Shown: positions 49,320-58,570, numbered from the stretch's first letter. The stretch is 64,000 nt of DNA from Janthinobacterium lividum (GCF_034424625.1 NZ_CP139976.1:2666001-2730000), one strand, 5' to 3'. Notes: a model not told the origin generated them from the sequence alone. A program made the numbers and translations.

Positions 49320-51781
49320 TGCAGCCGGACTTGCCGGCCGGCGTGGCTGCCGCGCGCGCCAGGCTGTTCGAGCATGGCTTGTACTTCGCGCCGGTGCGCC
49401 ACCATAGCCCGGCGTGCGCCCATGCATTGCAGGCCATGCTGCGCGAATTGCGCCCGGCCGCCGTGCTGATCGAGGGGCCGGAAGGCTTCACGGACATGCT
49501 GCCCCTGTTGCTGGACGAACGCACGCGACCGCCCGTGGCCCTGTTGTGCCAGACGCCGGCGGCAGGCGAAGAAGGGGCGCGCACGGTATCGGCGTTTTTC
49601 CCGTTTTGCGATTACAGTCCTGAGTGGGTGGCGCTGCGCGAGGGGGCGGCCGCGCAGGCGCAGCTGGCCTTCATCGACCTGCCGTGGCAGGCGCGCGCGG
49701 GCAGGGCAGATGCGCAGGACGATGCCGAGGCGCGCAGCCTGATGGCCGAGCGCTACCTGGCACACAGCACCTATCTGAATACCCTGGCCGCGCGCGCCGG
49801 CTGCCGCGACCAGGACGAACTATGGGATCACCTGTTCGAAGCGCGTTCGCGCGCCGCGCTGGCGGACTGGCGCAGCATGTTTGGCGACGTGTTTTCCTAT
49901 TGTGCCATGGCCCGTCTCGATTACGAGCCGGCGGTGCTGGAAGCGGAGGGCAGCCTGCCGCGCGAACGCCACATGGCGGCGCATATTGCCCGCTGGCGCA
50001 AGCAGGTGGACGGCCCCGTGGTGGTGGTCACCGGCGGCTTTCATACCAGCGCGCTGATCGAACTGGTCGCCGCCGCTCCCGCCCACGCCGTGCCGGCCGC
50101 CGCCAGCCCCAGCTGGCTGATACGCTACAGCTTTGATCGGCTCGATGCACTGACTGGCTATGGCGCGGGCATGCCGGCGCCCGCCTATTACCAGGCCGTC
50201 TGGGACGCCCTGCAATCGCCGGCGGACGGCGATCATCAGCTTGCCGTCGCCGTGGACCAGTTGACCATGCTGGCAAGGCACAGCCGGGCGCGCGGCTTGC
50301 AGGAGCGTATTTCCACGGCGGAGGTACAGGCGGCCGTGCTGCAGGCGGCCAGGCTCGCCGTGTTGCGCGGCCATGCGGGGCCAGGCCGCCAGGATGTGCT
50401 TGACGCGATGGCTTCCTGTTTTGTCAAGGGCGCCATCGACGACGGCATGCAGGGCCTGTTCGACGATGTGCGGCGCCAGATGACGGGCAGCCGGCTGGGC
50501 GACGTGCCGCCGTCGGCCGGTTCGCCGCCGCTGGTGGTGGATGCGCGCCTGGCTGCGCATCGTCACGGCTTGCGGCTGGACGACGGCGACACGCGGCTGG
50601 CGCGGCTGGACCTGTACCGCAAGGACCGCCACCGCCGGCGCAGCCGGTTCATTCATCTGATGCAGTATCTCGATACGGGCCTGGCGCGCTGGCAGGGCGG
50701 CCCGGATTTCATGGCCGGCAGCCGGTTGGAACTGCTGTTCGAGGAATGGACGTATGCGTGGACGCCGCTGGTCGAAGCGCGCCTGATCGAGCTGTCCGCC
50801 GATGGCGCCACCCTGGCCGAGGTGGCGCTGGCGCGGCTGCTGCGCGAAGAGCAGGCGCTGGGCGCCGCGGGCCAGGCCCGTTCGGCCGGCAGCGCCGCCG
50901 CCCTGCTGGTGCGTGCCTGCGTGGTGGGATTGCATGAACGTCTACCCGGCCTGCTGGCGCTGTTGTCGCGCCATCTCGATGACGATGCCGATTTCTCCTC
51001 CGTCGTCGCCTGCGGCCATGCGCTGGTGACCCTGTGGCGCGCGCGCGAGCCGCTGGGTGTGCGCGAGCATCCTGGTGTGCTGGCGTTGATGCGGCGCGTC
51101 TGGCCGGCCGCGCTGTTCCTGCTGTCCGGTCTGGCCGATACGGGGATGGAAGGGGAAAGCGCGCAAGTGGGGCAGTTGCTGGCATTGCGCGAATTTGGCC
51201 GCGCCGCGCGCAGCGCCTTGCCTGCGCACGAGGCGGACCTGGCCTTCGAGGCCGGCGACCTGCACCAGCGCCTGCACGCCCTGACGGCGACGCGCCACTG
51301 CGCGCCCGGCATTTGCGGCGCCGCCGCCGCGCTGCTGTTCCTCGATGGCGCCTGGGGCGAACAGGATTTATCGCGTTTGCTGGAACAGCGCTTCGGCGCC
51401 GGCGCCACGCCGCAGGATGCCGTGCGCTTCCTGTCGGGCCTGATGGCCGCCGCGCCTGAATTGCTGCTGACGCAGCCGGGGTTGCGGCGCAGCTTCAACA
51501 CCCTGGTCGGCAGCTGGGACGAGGCCAGTTTCATCCATTATCTGCCCGATTTGCGCTTGGCCTTCACGGGTTTGAAACCGCAGGAGACGAGCGACCTAGC
51601 CGAGGCGCTGGCGGTGCTGAACGGCGCCGCGCCGGACGCCTTGCAGGCTGAATTCCATTGCGACGTCAGCGAAGACGAGATGCTGGCCGGCGGCCGCCTG
51701 AACGCGGCGCTGGCCGCCTGCCTGGAGCGCGATGCGCTGTCCGGCTGGCTGGATATTTCAACGGAGAAGCCGCATGGCTGA
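49310..51781 (+). CDS. DUF5682 family protein (YehM-like), 823 aa
   Basis: The conserved N-terminus APVRHHSPACA (27-37) and AVLIEGPEGFTD identify DUF5682, together with a VVVTGGFHTSAL segment near residue 240. The His-rich HH and the GFHT motif could bind a metal or act in a hydrolase site, as in the distantly similar erythromycin-esterase/ChaN-type folds; that is inference. The remaining 500 residues are mostly alpha-helical. It overlaps the ATPase gene by 10 bases and the VWA gene by 8 bases, which suggests translational coupling. Confidence 0.85.
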   Translation: MAVVQPDLPAGVAAARARLFEHGLYFAPVRHHSPACAHALQAMLRELRPAAVLIEGPEGFTDMLPLLLDERTRPPVALLCQTPAAGEEGARTVSAFFPFCDYSPEWVALREGAAAQAQLAFIDLPWQARAGRADAQDDAEARSLMAERYLAHSTYLNTLAARAGCRDQDELWDHLFEARSRAALADWRSMFGDVFSYCAMARLDYEPAVLEAEGSLPRERHMAAHIARWRKQVDGPVVVVTGGFHTSALIELVAAAPAHAVPAAASPSWLIRYSFDRLDALTGYGAGMPAPAYYQAVWDALQSPADGDHQLAVAVDQLTMLARHSRARGLQERISTAEVQAAVLQAARLAVLRGHAGPGRQDVLDAMASCFVKGAIDDGMQGLFDDVRRQMTGSRLGDVPPSAGSPPLVVDARLAAHRHGLRLDDGDTRLARLDLYRKDRHRRRSRFIHLMQYLDTGLARWQGGPDFMAGSRLELLFEEWTYAWTPLVEARLIELSADGATLAEVALARLLREEQALGAAGQARSAGSAAALLVRACVVGLHERLPGLLALLSRHLDDDADFSSVVACGHALVTLWRAREPLGVREHPGVLALMRRVWPAALFLLSGLADTGMEGESAQVGQLLALREFGRAARSALPAHEADLAFEAGDLHQRLHALTATRHCAPGICGAAAALLFLDGAWGEQDLSRLLEQRFGAGATPQDAVRFLSGLMAAAPELLLTQPGLRRSFNTLVGSWDEASFIHYLPDLRLAFTGLKPQETSDLAEALAVLNGAAPDALQAEFHCDVSEDEMLAGGRLNAALAACLERDALSGWLDISTEKPHG

Positions 51782-52907
51782 GAATCTGGACAATCAGGCG
51801 TTGCTGCGCCGCTGGCGCCTGATACTGGGGCGCTACGCGCAGCCGCTGCAGGGCGCGGCCTGGTCTGACAATGATGGCCGGCTCGATGCCAGCCTCGATT
51901 ACCTGTATGGCCGCGAGTATAAGCGCAAGGGCATGCTGCGCGCCGGCGGCGGTGGTTCGCTGGACCCCAGCCAGCTGCGTGCCATCGACTGGCTGGCGCA
52001 GGCGCGCAAGCTGTTTCCGCAGGATGTCTACGAGCGCGTGCAGGGCCACGCGATCGAGCGCTATGAACTGAGCGGCTTGCTGCGCGATCCGGCGGTGCTG
52101 GCCAGCCTGGAGCCGAACCAGGCGCTGGCGCGCGCCCTGATCGGCATGCGCGGGCGGCTCGGCGCGGACATGCACGACGCGGTGCGCGCGGTGATACGGC
52201 GCGTGGTCGAGGAAATCACCGAGCGCCTGCGCAAGGATTTCGTCAACGCGGTGGTGGGGCGGCGCAACCGCTTTCGCCGCACGCAGATGAAGAGCACGCA
52301 GAATTTCGACTGGCGCGCGACCATTGCCGCCAACCTGAAACACTACGATATGGCCAGCCGCCGACTGCTCATTGCGCATCCCATCTTCAATGCGCGCGTC
52401 AAGCGCAGCCTGCCGTGGGACGTCATCCTGTGCGTCGACCAGAGCGCTTCGATGATGGATTCGGTGATCTATGCGGCGGTGGTGGCCGGCATCCTGTCCG
52501 GCCTGCCGGCGGTCAACGTGCGGCTGGTGGTGTTCGACACCAGCGTGGTGGACTTGACGCACCTTGCCGCCGACCCGGTCGAGGTGCTGCTGACGGTGCA
52601 GCTGGGCGGCGGCACGAATATCGGCCGCGCGGTGCAGTACTGCGAGCAACTGGTGAGCAATCCGCAGCGCACGGTACTGGCCCTGATCAGCGATTTCGAG
52701 GAGGGCGCGCCGCCAGGGCCGTTGCTGGCGGCGCTCAGGCGCATGGCAGAGTCGCGCGTCACCCTGCTGGGCCTGGCCGCGCTCGACGAGCGCGCGCAGC
52801 CTGCGTATGACCACGGCATGGCGCAGCGCCTGGCGGATCAGGGCATGCACGTGGCGGCACTGACACCGCAGCACTTTGCCGAATGGCTGGCTGGGGTGAT
52901 GGGATGA
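51774..52907 (+). CDS. VWA domain protein (YehP-like)
   Basis: A 377-residue protein whose C-terminal half is a von Willebrand factor A domain. The metal site (MIDAS) is complete: DQSAS at 222-226, Thr281 in GGGTN, Asp307 in ISDFEEG. The N-terminal 200 residues are helical and basic (RKDFVNAVVGRRNRFRRTQMK). VWA proteins of this kind bind MoxR ATPases and recruit substrates. The start ATG 51774 has GGAG upstream and overlaps the DUF5682 stop. The SWIM gene begins at its stop (ATGA). No signal peptide, so it is cytoplasmic. Confidence 0.92.
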   Translation: MAENLDNQALLRRWRLILGRYAQPLQGAAWSDNDGRLDASLDYLYGREYKRKGMLRAGGGGSLDPSQLRAIDWLAQARKLFPQDVYERVQGHAIERYELSGLLRDPAVLASLEPNQALARALIGMRGRLGADMHDAVRAVIRRVVEEITERLRKDFVNAVVGRRNRFRRTQMKSTQNFDWRATIAANLKHYDMASRRLLIAHPIFNARVKRSLPWDVILCVDQSASMMDSVIYAAVVAGILSGLPAVNVRLVVFDTSVVDLTHLAADPVEVLLTVQLGGGTNIGRAVQYCEQLVSNPQRTVLALISDFEEGAPPGPLLAALRRMAESRVTLLGLAALDERAQPAYDHGMAQRLADQGMHVAALTPQHFAEWLAGVMG

Positions 52908-54910
52908 GCTGGCACGCCGTGTACCGCAGCTTTGACGACGACAGCCTGGCGACGCTGGCCAACGCTGGCCTGCTGCGCCGCGCCCTGAAAGATGTCGAGG
53001 CGGGCAAGGTGGGCTGGCAGGCTGACGCGGGAGGCGCCCTGGTCGCCGACGGCCAGCATGTGTCGCTCGATGCGGGGGGGCCGCAGGAGGGCCGTTGCGA
53101 TTGCCCGGCGCCCGGCATCTGCAAGCATATCCTGGCCGCCGCCGTGTGGCTGCGCGAACTGCCGCAAGACAGCGCGCAGGACGGAGTGCCGGCCAGCGTG
53201 CAGGACGAAGTGCTGGCGCTCGACAGCGCCGCCGTGTGCAAGCAGGCTGGCAAGCCGGCGGTGCGCCAGGCGCTGGCCTGGCTGGCTGAAGGCGACCAGG
53301 CGGACATCACCATCGTCAATGCGCGACTGCAGATCGAGTTGCCCCTGTTGAAACTGGGCTGCAGCTATCTGCGCGGCGCCGGCGTCGAGGCCATGGTGTC
53401 CGATACGCCGGCCGCCATCCGCAAGGCGCTGCACCTGTATGCGCTGGCCTGTGTCTGGCGCAAGCATGGCCGCGAGTTTGCCTGGCCGACGGGCCTGACG
53501 ATGGCGCCTGCCGACGCAGCGCCAGGGATGAGTACGTCCGAACTGGTGTTCGTGGCCCAGGTGCGGCGTTTGCTCGGTGAACTGTACGACAATGGCTTGT
53601 CGCATGCCAGCGCGATTGCCGCTGGCCAGTTGCGCGCGCTGACCATGTCGGCGCGCACTGAAAGCCTGCCCCGCCTTGCAGCCATGCTGCGTGGCCTCGG
53701 CGGTACGCTGGACCTGCTCGTGCGGCGCGACTGCCACGCCAGCGAACGTCAGGCATTTGACGAGATGGCGGCCATCTGCGCCTTGTGCGCGGCGCTCGAA
53801 CACGCGTCTGGTGCGCTATTGCAGCGCTTGCGCGGGCAGGCGCGGCGCAGCTTTGATGCGGCCGGAGATGCGCCCCTGGACCTGCTGCCGCTGGGCGCGT
53901 ATTGGTGGGAAACGCGCGGCGGCGCGCACGGTCTGACCTTGTCGTTCTGGCAGCATGCAGAGGAGGGCGAGGGACGGATCGTGCAGGCCGTGCTGGCGCG
54001 GCCCGACGCCAGCGACCGCTCGTTTACGCGCGAATCGGCATGGGATGCGAGCAGCCTGTGGCAGGGCGCTGGCAGCGCCCGGCATATTTGTGAGGCGGGC
54101 TTACAGTTGGCAGGCGCGTCCTGGGCCGAGGATGGGCGCCTGGCTATGGACAGCCAGGTGCGCGCCAGTGCGGCGCCACTGTGGGCGCTCGACGATGCGC
54201 GCTGGCAGCGCCTGGGTTTTGACGACTGGACGGCACTGGCTGCCTTCATGAGTGACAGCGTCGGTTTGGCGCCGGATCCCATCGATTGCGTGGTGCTGCG
54301 TCCGGCGGCCGTGGCGCGGCCGCAGCTTGACGAAGTAGGTCAGCGGCTCGATTGGCAGGTGTTCGATGCCTGCGGCACCGTTCTGGACTTGCAGATACCG
54401 GCAGTGCCGACCCTGCGTCCGCGCATCGCCCGGCTGCAGGCGGCCGTGGCGGATGGCGCCGATATCCGGGCCGTGCTGGCCAGCCGCGCGCGCGACGACT
54501 CAGGTGGCTGGCAACCGGTGACGCTGCTCATCGCCAAGAATGGCAAGCTGCGCGTGGTATCGCTCGATTTCGAGATCGATGCGGGCAAGCTGCCGTCGGC
54601 GCTGGCGCGCTTTTTCAAGAGCCTTGGAGGCACCAGTCTGGCGCCGTCCATGCCGCAGCAAGCCTCGGCGGCATCGCGGGTGCTGGTCCAGGTGCTCGAC
54701 CTTCTCGCACTGCAGGCGCGTAGCGGACGCCCACGACTGGAAGCCGAACTGGCCGGCGAACTGGCGCAGCATGGCGCCACCTTGCGTGCGCTGGGCCTGG
54801 ACTTGCCGGCCGGCCTGCTGGCGGCCTACGTCAGCGCGCCGCGCGCACCTGAAGCCTTGCGCCTGGCATATGTCTGCACGACGTGCATCGCGCTGGAGGC
54901 GGCAGGGTAG
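52904..54910 (+). CDS. SWIM zinc-finger protein (YehQ-like), 668 aa
   Basis: Contains a SWIM zinc finger near the N-terminus: C-x-C-x5-C-x-H with Cys65, Cys67, Cys73 and His75 (CDCPAPGICKH). SWIM fingers bind DNA or proteins. The rest is a long alpha-rich region without a recognisable catalytic motif; segments such as LAYVCTTCIALE at the C-terminus add a further CTTC pair. It is the last gene of the five-gene cluster, overlapping the VWA gene by 4 bases, and converges on the DUF1090 gene after 12 bases. The order and domains match E. coli yehI-L-M-P-Q. Confidence 0.85.
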   Translation: MSWHAVYRSFDDDSLATLANAGLLRRALKDVEAGKVGWQADAGGALVADGQHVSLDAGGPQEGRCDCPAPGICKHILAAAVWLRELPQDSAQDGVPASVQDEVLALDSAAVCKQAGKPAVRQALAWLAEGDQADITIVNARLQIELPLLKLGCSYLRGAGVEAMVSDTPAAIRKALHLYALACVWRKHGREFAWPTGLTMAPADAAPGMSTSELVFVAQVRRLLGELYDNGLSHASAIAAGQLRALTMSARTESLPRLAAMLRGLGGTLDLLVRRDCHASERQAFDEMAAICALCAALEHASGALLQRLRGQARRSFDAAGDAPLDLLPLGAYWWETRGGAHGLTLSFWQHAEEGEGRIVQAVLARPDASDRSFTRESAWDASSLWQGAGSARHICEAGLQLAGASWAEDGRLAMDSQVRASAAPLWALDDARWQRLGFDDWTALAAFMSDSVGLAPDPIDCVVLRPAAVARPQLDEVGQRLDWQVFDACGTVLDLQIPAVPTLRPRIARLQAAVADGADIRAVLASRARDDSGGWQPVTLLIAKNGKLRVVSLDFEIDAGKLPSALARFFKSLGGTSLAPSMPQQASAASRVLVQVLDLLALQARSGRPRLEAELAGELAQHGATLRALGLDLPAGLLAAYVSAPRAPEALRLAYVCTTCIALEAAG

Positions 54911-54922
54911 TCGCGGCTTTGG

Positions 54923-55312
54923 TCAGGGTTGTTGCGCCTGCAGGGCCGTCAACTCGGCCCTGGCTTTTTCCAGCTTGCCTTCCAGCTTGGCGATCTTCTT
55001 CGGTTCCTTGTTGGCTTCCTGGGCCAGGCGCAGCGAACGCTCCGTCTGGTTCACCTTCGCCTGCGCCTTGACGATCTTCTTGTTGTGGCGTTCGACCAGG
55101 GTACTGTCGCGGCAGTGGGCGTTGACTTCGTCGAGCGCGCGCGTGAGGCCCGCGACCTTGTCGGACAGGCCCTGTTCCTGCGCCTGGCGCAATTCGCTGC
55201 GGATGCTTTCGCGCTTGGCGGCGCAGCCGGCCAGCTGGGTGTCGGCGGCGCTGGCGCCCACGGAGGCTGCGGCGAGCAGCAGGGTCAAGGCGGTTGTGGC
55301 GAGGCGGTTCAT
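54923..55312 (-). CDS. DUF1090 family periplasmic protein, 129 aa
   Basis: The signal peptide MNRLATTALTLLLAAASVGASA is followed by a mature protein beginning ADTQLAGCAAKRESIRSELRQA, the DUF1090 pattern. Two cysteines (GCAAK and HCRDS) could form a disulfide. The C-terminal half is a charged coiled coil (KAQAKVNQTERSLRLAQEANKEPKKIAKLEGKLEKARAEL, in pieces). E. coli relative: YqjC. The start ATG 55312 follows AGGA; the 35 codons upstream in frame are not coding. Function unknown. Confidence 0.88.
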   Translation of the reverse strand: MNRLATTALTLLLAAASVGASAADTQLAGCAAKRESIRSELRQAQEQGLSDKVAGLTRALDEVNAHCRDSTLVERHNKKIVKAQAKVNQTERSLRLAQEANKEPKKIAKLEGKLEKARAELTALQAQQP

Positions 55313-55446
55313 GGCGTTCCTGTGTAAGTGGTGGGCTCGTGCAATGTAAGCCTGCCGGCTTGCCCTGTCAAACTTCTTGTGCAGTGCGCGCCTGTCTGGC
55401 ATGGCATCGGCTACCATGCGTGTTTTCTTCTTTCCGACACCGCCGC

Positions 55447-56289
55447 ATGCCCAAGAAATTCCTCTTGCTGATTCCTTTCCTGCTGCCGTTGCCGCTCCTG
55501 GCCCAGACCTCGCCCACCTTGCTCGACCTGCAGCTGCTCGCCATCAAGGCGAGGGCTGATGCGGCTAGCCATAGCCCGGAAAGCATCGCCGAGTTTGAGC
55601 AGGCACGGCGCGCGGCCGAAGCGGGCGACGTGGAGGCGCAGCTGGACCTGGCGCGCATGCTGCAGCTGGGCGTCGGCACGCCGCAAGATACGGCGCAGTC
55701 GATGGCCTGGATACGCAAGTCGGCCGAAGGCGGCTATGCGCCGGCACAGTCGGCTTTGGGGGTGGCCTATACCTTGGGCGGCAAGGTGCCCATCGACCGC
55801 GTGCATGGCGAATACTGGCTGCGCAAGGGCGCGGCGCAGGGCAATGCAGAGGCGCAAACCATCCTGGCGCTGGAATTCATCGATGGCGACAGCAGCGCCG
55901 AAGAGCAGGCGCTGGCCATCCAATGGCTGAAGAAGGCCGCACTCGAAGAACACTTTACTCCTGCCTATAACGCGCTCGGTGAGCACCTGATGCGCACAGC
56001 CGCCGACGAGCAGGATCGCGGCGAGGCTTTCCACTGGTATGACAGATCGGCGCGTGAAAAGGAGCCGGCCGGCATGCGCAACCTGGCCCGCGCGCACGAG
56101 CTGGGCCTGGGCGTGGCGCAGTCGGACAAGTGGGCCTTGGTCTGGTACGAGCGGGCGGGGTGGAGCGGCGACGTGCCCGCCATGCGGCGCATGATCGAGG
56201 TGTATGTCAAAGGCGAACTGGGACAGGCTGCGAATGCCGAAGACGCGGCCGAGTGGCGCGGCAAGCTGGCCGAGAAGGAAAAGAAATGA
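55447..56289 (+). CDS. Secreted Sel1-repeat protein A, 280 aa
   Basis: An exported repeat protein with a signal peptide (MPKKFLLLIPFLLPLPLLAQ). Sel1-like (TPR-type) repeats are visible: EAQLDLARMLQLGVGTPQD, SMAWIRKSAEGGYAPAQSALGVAYTLGG, EYWLRKGAAQGNAEAQTILALEF, and a later WYERAGWSGDVPAMRRMIEVY. Such repeats mediate protein contacts, often in the periplasm. It overlaps the next gene by 4 bases and is its paralogue, so the pair is a tandem duplication. ATG 55447 begins the signal peptide; the upstream frame is non-coding. Confidence 0.9.
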   Translation: MPKKFLLLIPFLLPLPLLAQTSPTLLDLQLLAIKARADAASHSPESIAEFEQARRAAEAGDVEAQLDLARMLQLGVGTPQDTAQSMAWIRKSAEGGYAPAQSALGVAYTLGGKVPIDRVHGEYWLRKGAAQGNAEAQTILALEFIDGDSSAEEQALAIQWLKKAALEEHFTPAYNALGEHLMRTAADEQDRGEAFHWYDRSAREKEPAGMRNLARAHELGLGVAQSDKWALVWYERAGWSGDVPAMRRMIEVYVKGELGQAANAEDAAEWRGKLAEKEKK

Positions 56290-57287
56290 GAACCATGCTG
56301 TTTGTATTGAGCCTGGCCCTGGCGCAGCCCGTGCTGGCGCAGCCGGCGTCCACCAAGGAACCGCGTCAGCATCCGGCGCTGGCCGAATTCGATATGTCCG
56401 GCCTCGACGACATGCGCGCAAGGGTGCGGGCCGTGATCGACCGTCCCGCCGACCTGTCGCCGGACAAGGTGGCAGCCTTCGGGAAGGCGCGCCTGGCTGC
56501 GGAAGGGGGAGACACGGCCGCCCAGCTGGAGCTGGCGCAGATGCTGCACGGCGGCGAAGGCACGCCGCGCGACTATGACGCCGGCCTGGCGTGGATGCGG
56601 AAATCGGCCGAAGGCGGCTATGGTCCGGCGCAGGCTTTCCTCGGCGTGGCCTACACGCTGGGGCAGGGCATGGCCATCGACCGCAAGCTGGGCGAATACT
56701 GGTCGCGCAAGGGCGCCGCGCAAGGCGTGGAGCTGGCCAACTTCACGCTGGCCATGCACTTTGAAAATATCCACAGCAGCCCGGCAGAACAGGCGCATGC
56801 GCTGCACTGGCTGAAGTTCTATGCCGAAAACGGCTTTATCTATGCCTACAATGAAATCGGCTACCGCCTGATGATGACGGCCAGGGACGAGGCGCAGCGC
56901 AAGGAAGCGTTCACCTGGTACATGAAGGCGGCCAAGGCGCTTGACCCGCCCGGCTTGAACAATGTCGCGTACTCGTATGAAGTGGGGCAGGGCGTGCCGC
57001 AGAGCGACGAGGCGGCCCTGGGCTGGTATGAAATGGCCGCCATCGCCAAAAGTCCGCCGGGGCAGACGGGTTTTGCGCGGCTGCTGGAACAGGGCCGTGG
57101 CGGCCCCACCCGGCAAGGGCCGGCGCCCAAGCCTTTCGCGCTGTACCTGCTGGCGGCGAAGCAGGGCGACGCGGAAGCCATCGAACGGCTGGTCAAGGTG
57201 TACGATAAGGGCGAGCTGGAACAGGCGGCCGACCCGGCGCAAGCGGCACTGTGGCGCGAAAAGCTCAGGCTGGCCAAGACTCCCTGA
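56286..57287 (+). CDS. Secreted Sel1-repeat protein B, 333 aa
   Basis: Close paralogue of the preceding gene, starting in its stop codon (ATGA). Signal peptide MRTMLFVLSLALAQPVLAQ. Sel1-like repeats: AAQLELAQMLHGGEGTPRD, LAWMRKSAEGGYGPAQAFLGVAYTLGQG, EYWSRKGAAQGVELANFTLAMHF, LGWYEMAAIAKSPPGQTGFARLLEQG, YLLAAKQGDAEAIERLVKVY. It has one more repeat region than its neighbour and a longer inter-signal linker. Function unknown; probably a periplasmic scaffold. Confidence 0.9.
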   Translation: MRTMLFVLSLALAQPVLAQPASTKEPRQHPALAEFDMSGLDDMRARVRAVIDRPADLSPDKVAAFGKARLAAEGGDTAAQLELAQMLHGGEGTPRDYDAGLAWMRKSAEGGYGPAQAFLGVAYTLGQGMAIDRKLGEYWSRKGAAQGVELANFTLAMHFENIHSSPAEQAHALHWLKFYAENGFIYAYNEIGYRLMMTARDEAQRKEAFTWYMKAAKALDPPGLNNVAYSYEVGQGVPQSDEAALGWYEMAAIAKSPPGQTGFARLLEQGRGGPTRQGPAPKPFALYLLAAKQGDAEAIERLVKVYDKGELEQAADPAQAALWREKLRLAKTP

Positions 57288-57293
57288 GCGGGC

Positions 57294-57341
57294 ATGACGG
57301 AGTCAAGACGGCATGCTATCATCATTGTTATCGATAACAAT
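57294..57341 (+). promoter_or_regulatory. Promoter with 18-bp LacI-type operator
   Basis: A perfect 18-bp palindrome ATTGTTATCGATAACAAT (57324-57341), with the CG centre common to LacI-family sites, lies 15 bases before the isomerase start. A promoter ATGACG (57294-57299), 17-base spacer, TATCAT (57317-57322) would start at about 57329, inside the palindrome. The LacI regulator is encoded 2 kb downstream. Confidence 0.7.
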
Positions 57342-57355
57342 ATCATGAGAGACCC

Positions 57356-58570
57356 ATGAATCCCGATTTCCGCTCCAAGGCGACGCTTGAAAAGCATATC
57401 CTGCACACGATGAATTTTTATCACCCGCGCGCTGTTGACCCGAGCGGCGGCTTCTATCACTTCTTCCTCGATGACGGCACGGTGTATGACGCCAGCACGC
57501 GCCATCTGGTCAGCAGCACGCGCTTCATCTTCAATTACGCCATGGCGTACCGCCGCTTCGGCGGCGACGATTACCAGGCGGCCCTGCGCCACGGCGTGGC
57601 CTTTTTGCGCGACGTGCACCGCGACCCGGCCACGGGCGGCTATGCCTGGCAACTGTCGTGGAAAGACGGCGTCAAAACGGTGGAAGACGGCGCCAACCAC
57701 TGCTACGGCCTGGCCTTCGTGCTGCTGGCCTATGCCCACGCCTTGCAGGCGGGCGTGCCGGAAGCGCGCGCGTATCTGGACGAAACGTTTGAGCTGATGG
57801 AGCAGCGCTTCTGGCTGCCCGAACACGGCCTGTATGCGGACGTGGCCAGCGCCGACTGGTCCACCCTGGACGGCTACCGGGGCCAGAACGCCAACATGCA
57901 CGCCTGCGAAGCCATGCTGGCAGCGTTCGAGGCGACGGGCGAAGCGAGATATCTGCACCGCGCCGAAACCCTGGCGCACAACATCACGGTCCGTCAGGCG
58001 GGTCTGGCGAACGGCATGATCTGGGAGCACTACACGCCCGACTGGTCGATCGACTGGGACTACAACCTGCACGACAAGAGCAATATCTTCCGTCCGTGGG
58101 GTTACCAGCCTGGCCACTTCACGGAATGGGCCAAGCTGCTGCTGATCATGGAGCGCCACAGCCGGTTCATGGCCGGCCCGTCCGACTGGCTGCTGCCGCG
58201 CGCGCGCGCGCTGTACGACATGGCCCTGGCCAAGGCATGGGATGGCGCGCATGGCGGCATCCACTACGGTTTCGGCCCGCAGGACGAGATCTGCGATGGC
58301 GACAAATATTTCTGGGTGCAGGCGGAAAGCTTCGCCGCCGCCGCCGTGCTGGCCGTGCGCACCGGGGACGAGGCCTACTGGCAAAGCTATGACAAGATCT
58401 GGGACTACAGCTGGACGCATTTCGTCGACCATGAACACGGCGCCTGGTACCGCATTCTGACGCCGGAAAACGGCAAGATCAGCAATGAGAAAAGCCCGGC
58501 CGGCAAGACCGATTACCACACCATGGGCGCCTGCTATGAAGTGCTGAACGTGATTGGCGGTGCCGCATGA
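57356..58570 (+). CDS. AGE-family sugar isomerase/epimerase (probable mannose isomerase)
   Basis: A 404-residue (alpha/alpha)6-barrel enzyme of the N-acylglucosamine 2-epimerase family. Conserved histidines include the one in PWGYQPGHFTEWAKLLL and the C-terminal YHTMGACYE. Family members close to YihS convert D-mannose and D-fructose. With a fructokinase gene overlapping by 4 bases, the likely role is mannose to fructose to fructose 6-phosphate. DGANHCYGLAFVLLAY and RGQNANMHACEAMLAAFEA are typical barrel helices. The substrate is inferred from family and context; an N-acetylglucosamine epimerase is less likely. Confidence 0.88.
   Translation: MNPDFRSKATLEKHILHTMNFYHPRAVDPSGGFYHFFLDDGTVYDASTRHLVSSTRFIFNYAMAYRRFGGDDYQAALRHGVAFLRDVHRDPATGGYAWQLSWKDGVKTVEDGANHCYGLAFVLLAYAHALQAGVPEARAYLDETFELMEQRFWLPEHGLYADVASADWSTLDGYRGQNANMHACEAMLAAFEATGEARYLHRAETLAHNITVRQAGLANGMIWEHYTPDWSIDWDYNLHDKSNIFRPWGYQPGHFTEWAKLLLIMERHSRFMAGPSDWLLPRARALYDMALAKAWDGAHGGIHYGFGPQDEICDGDKYFWVQAESFAAAAVLAVRTGDEAYWQSYDKIWDYSWTHFVDHEHGAWYRILTPENGKISNEKSPAGKTDYHTMGACYEVLNVIGGAA

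Noticed and set aside
49310..51781. Erythromycin esterase activity for the DUF5682 protein
   Set aside because: Only the HH and GFHT patterns suggest such a fold; the family context with MoxR and VWA genes argues against a resistance enzyme.
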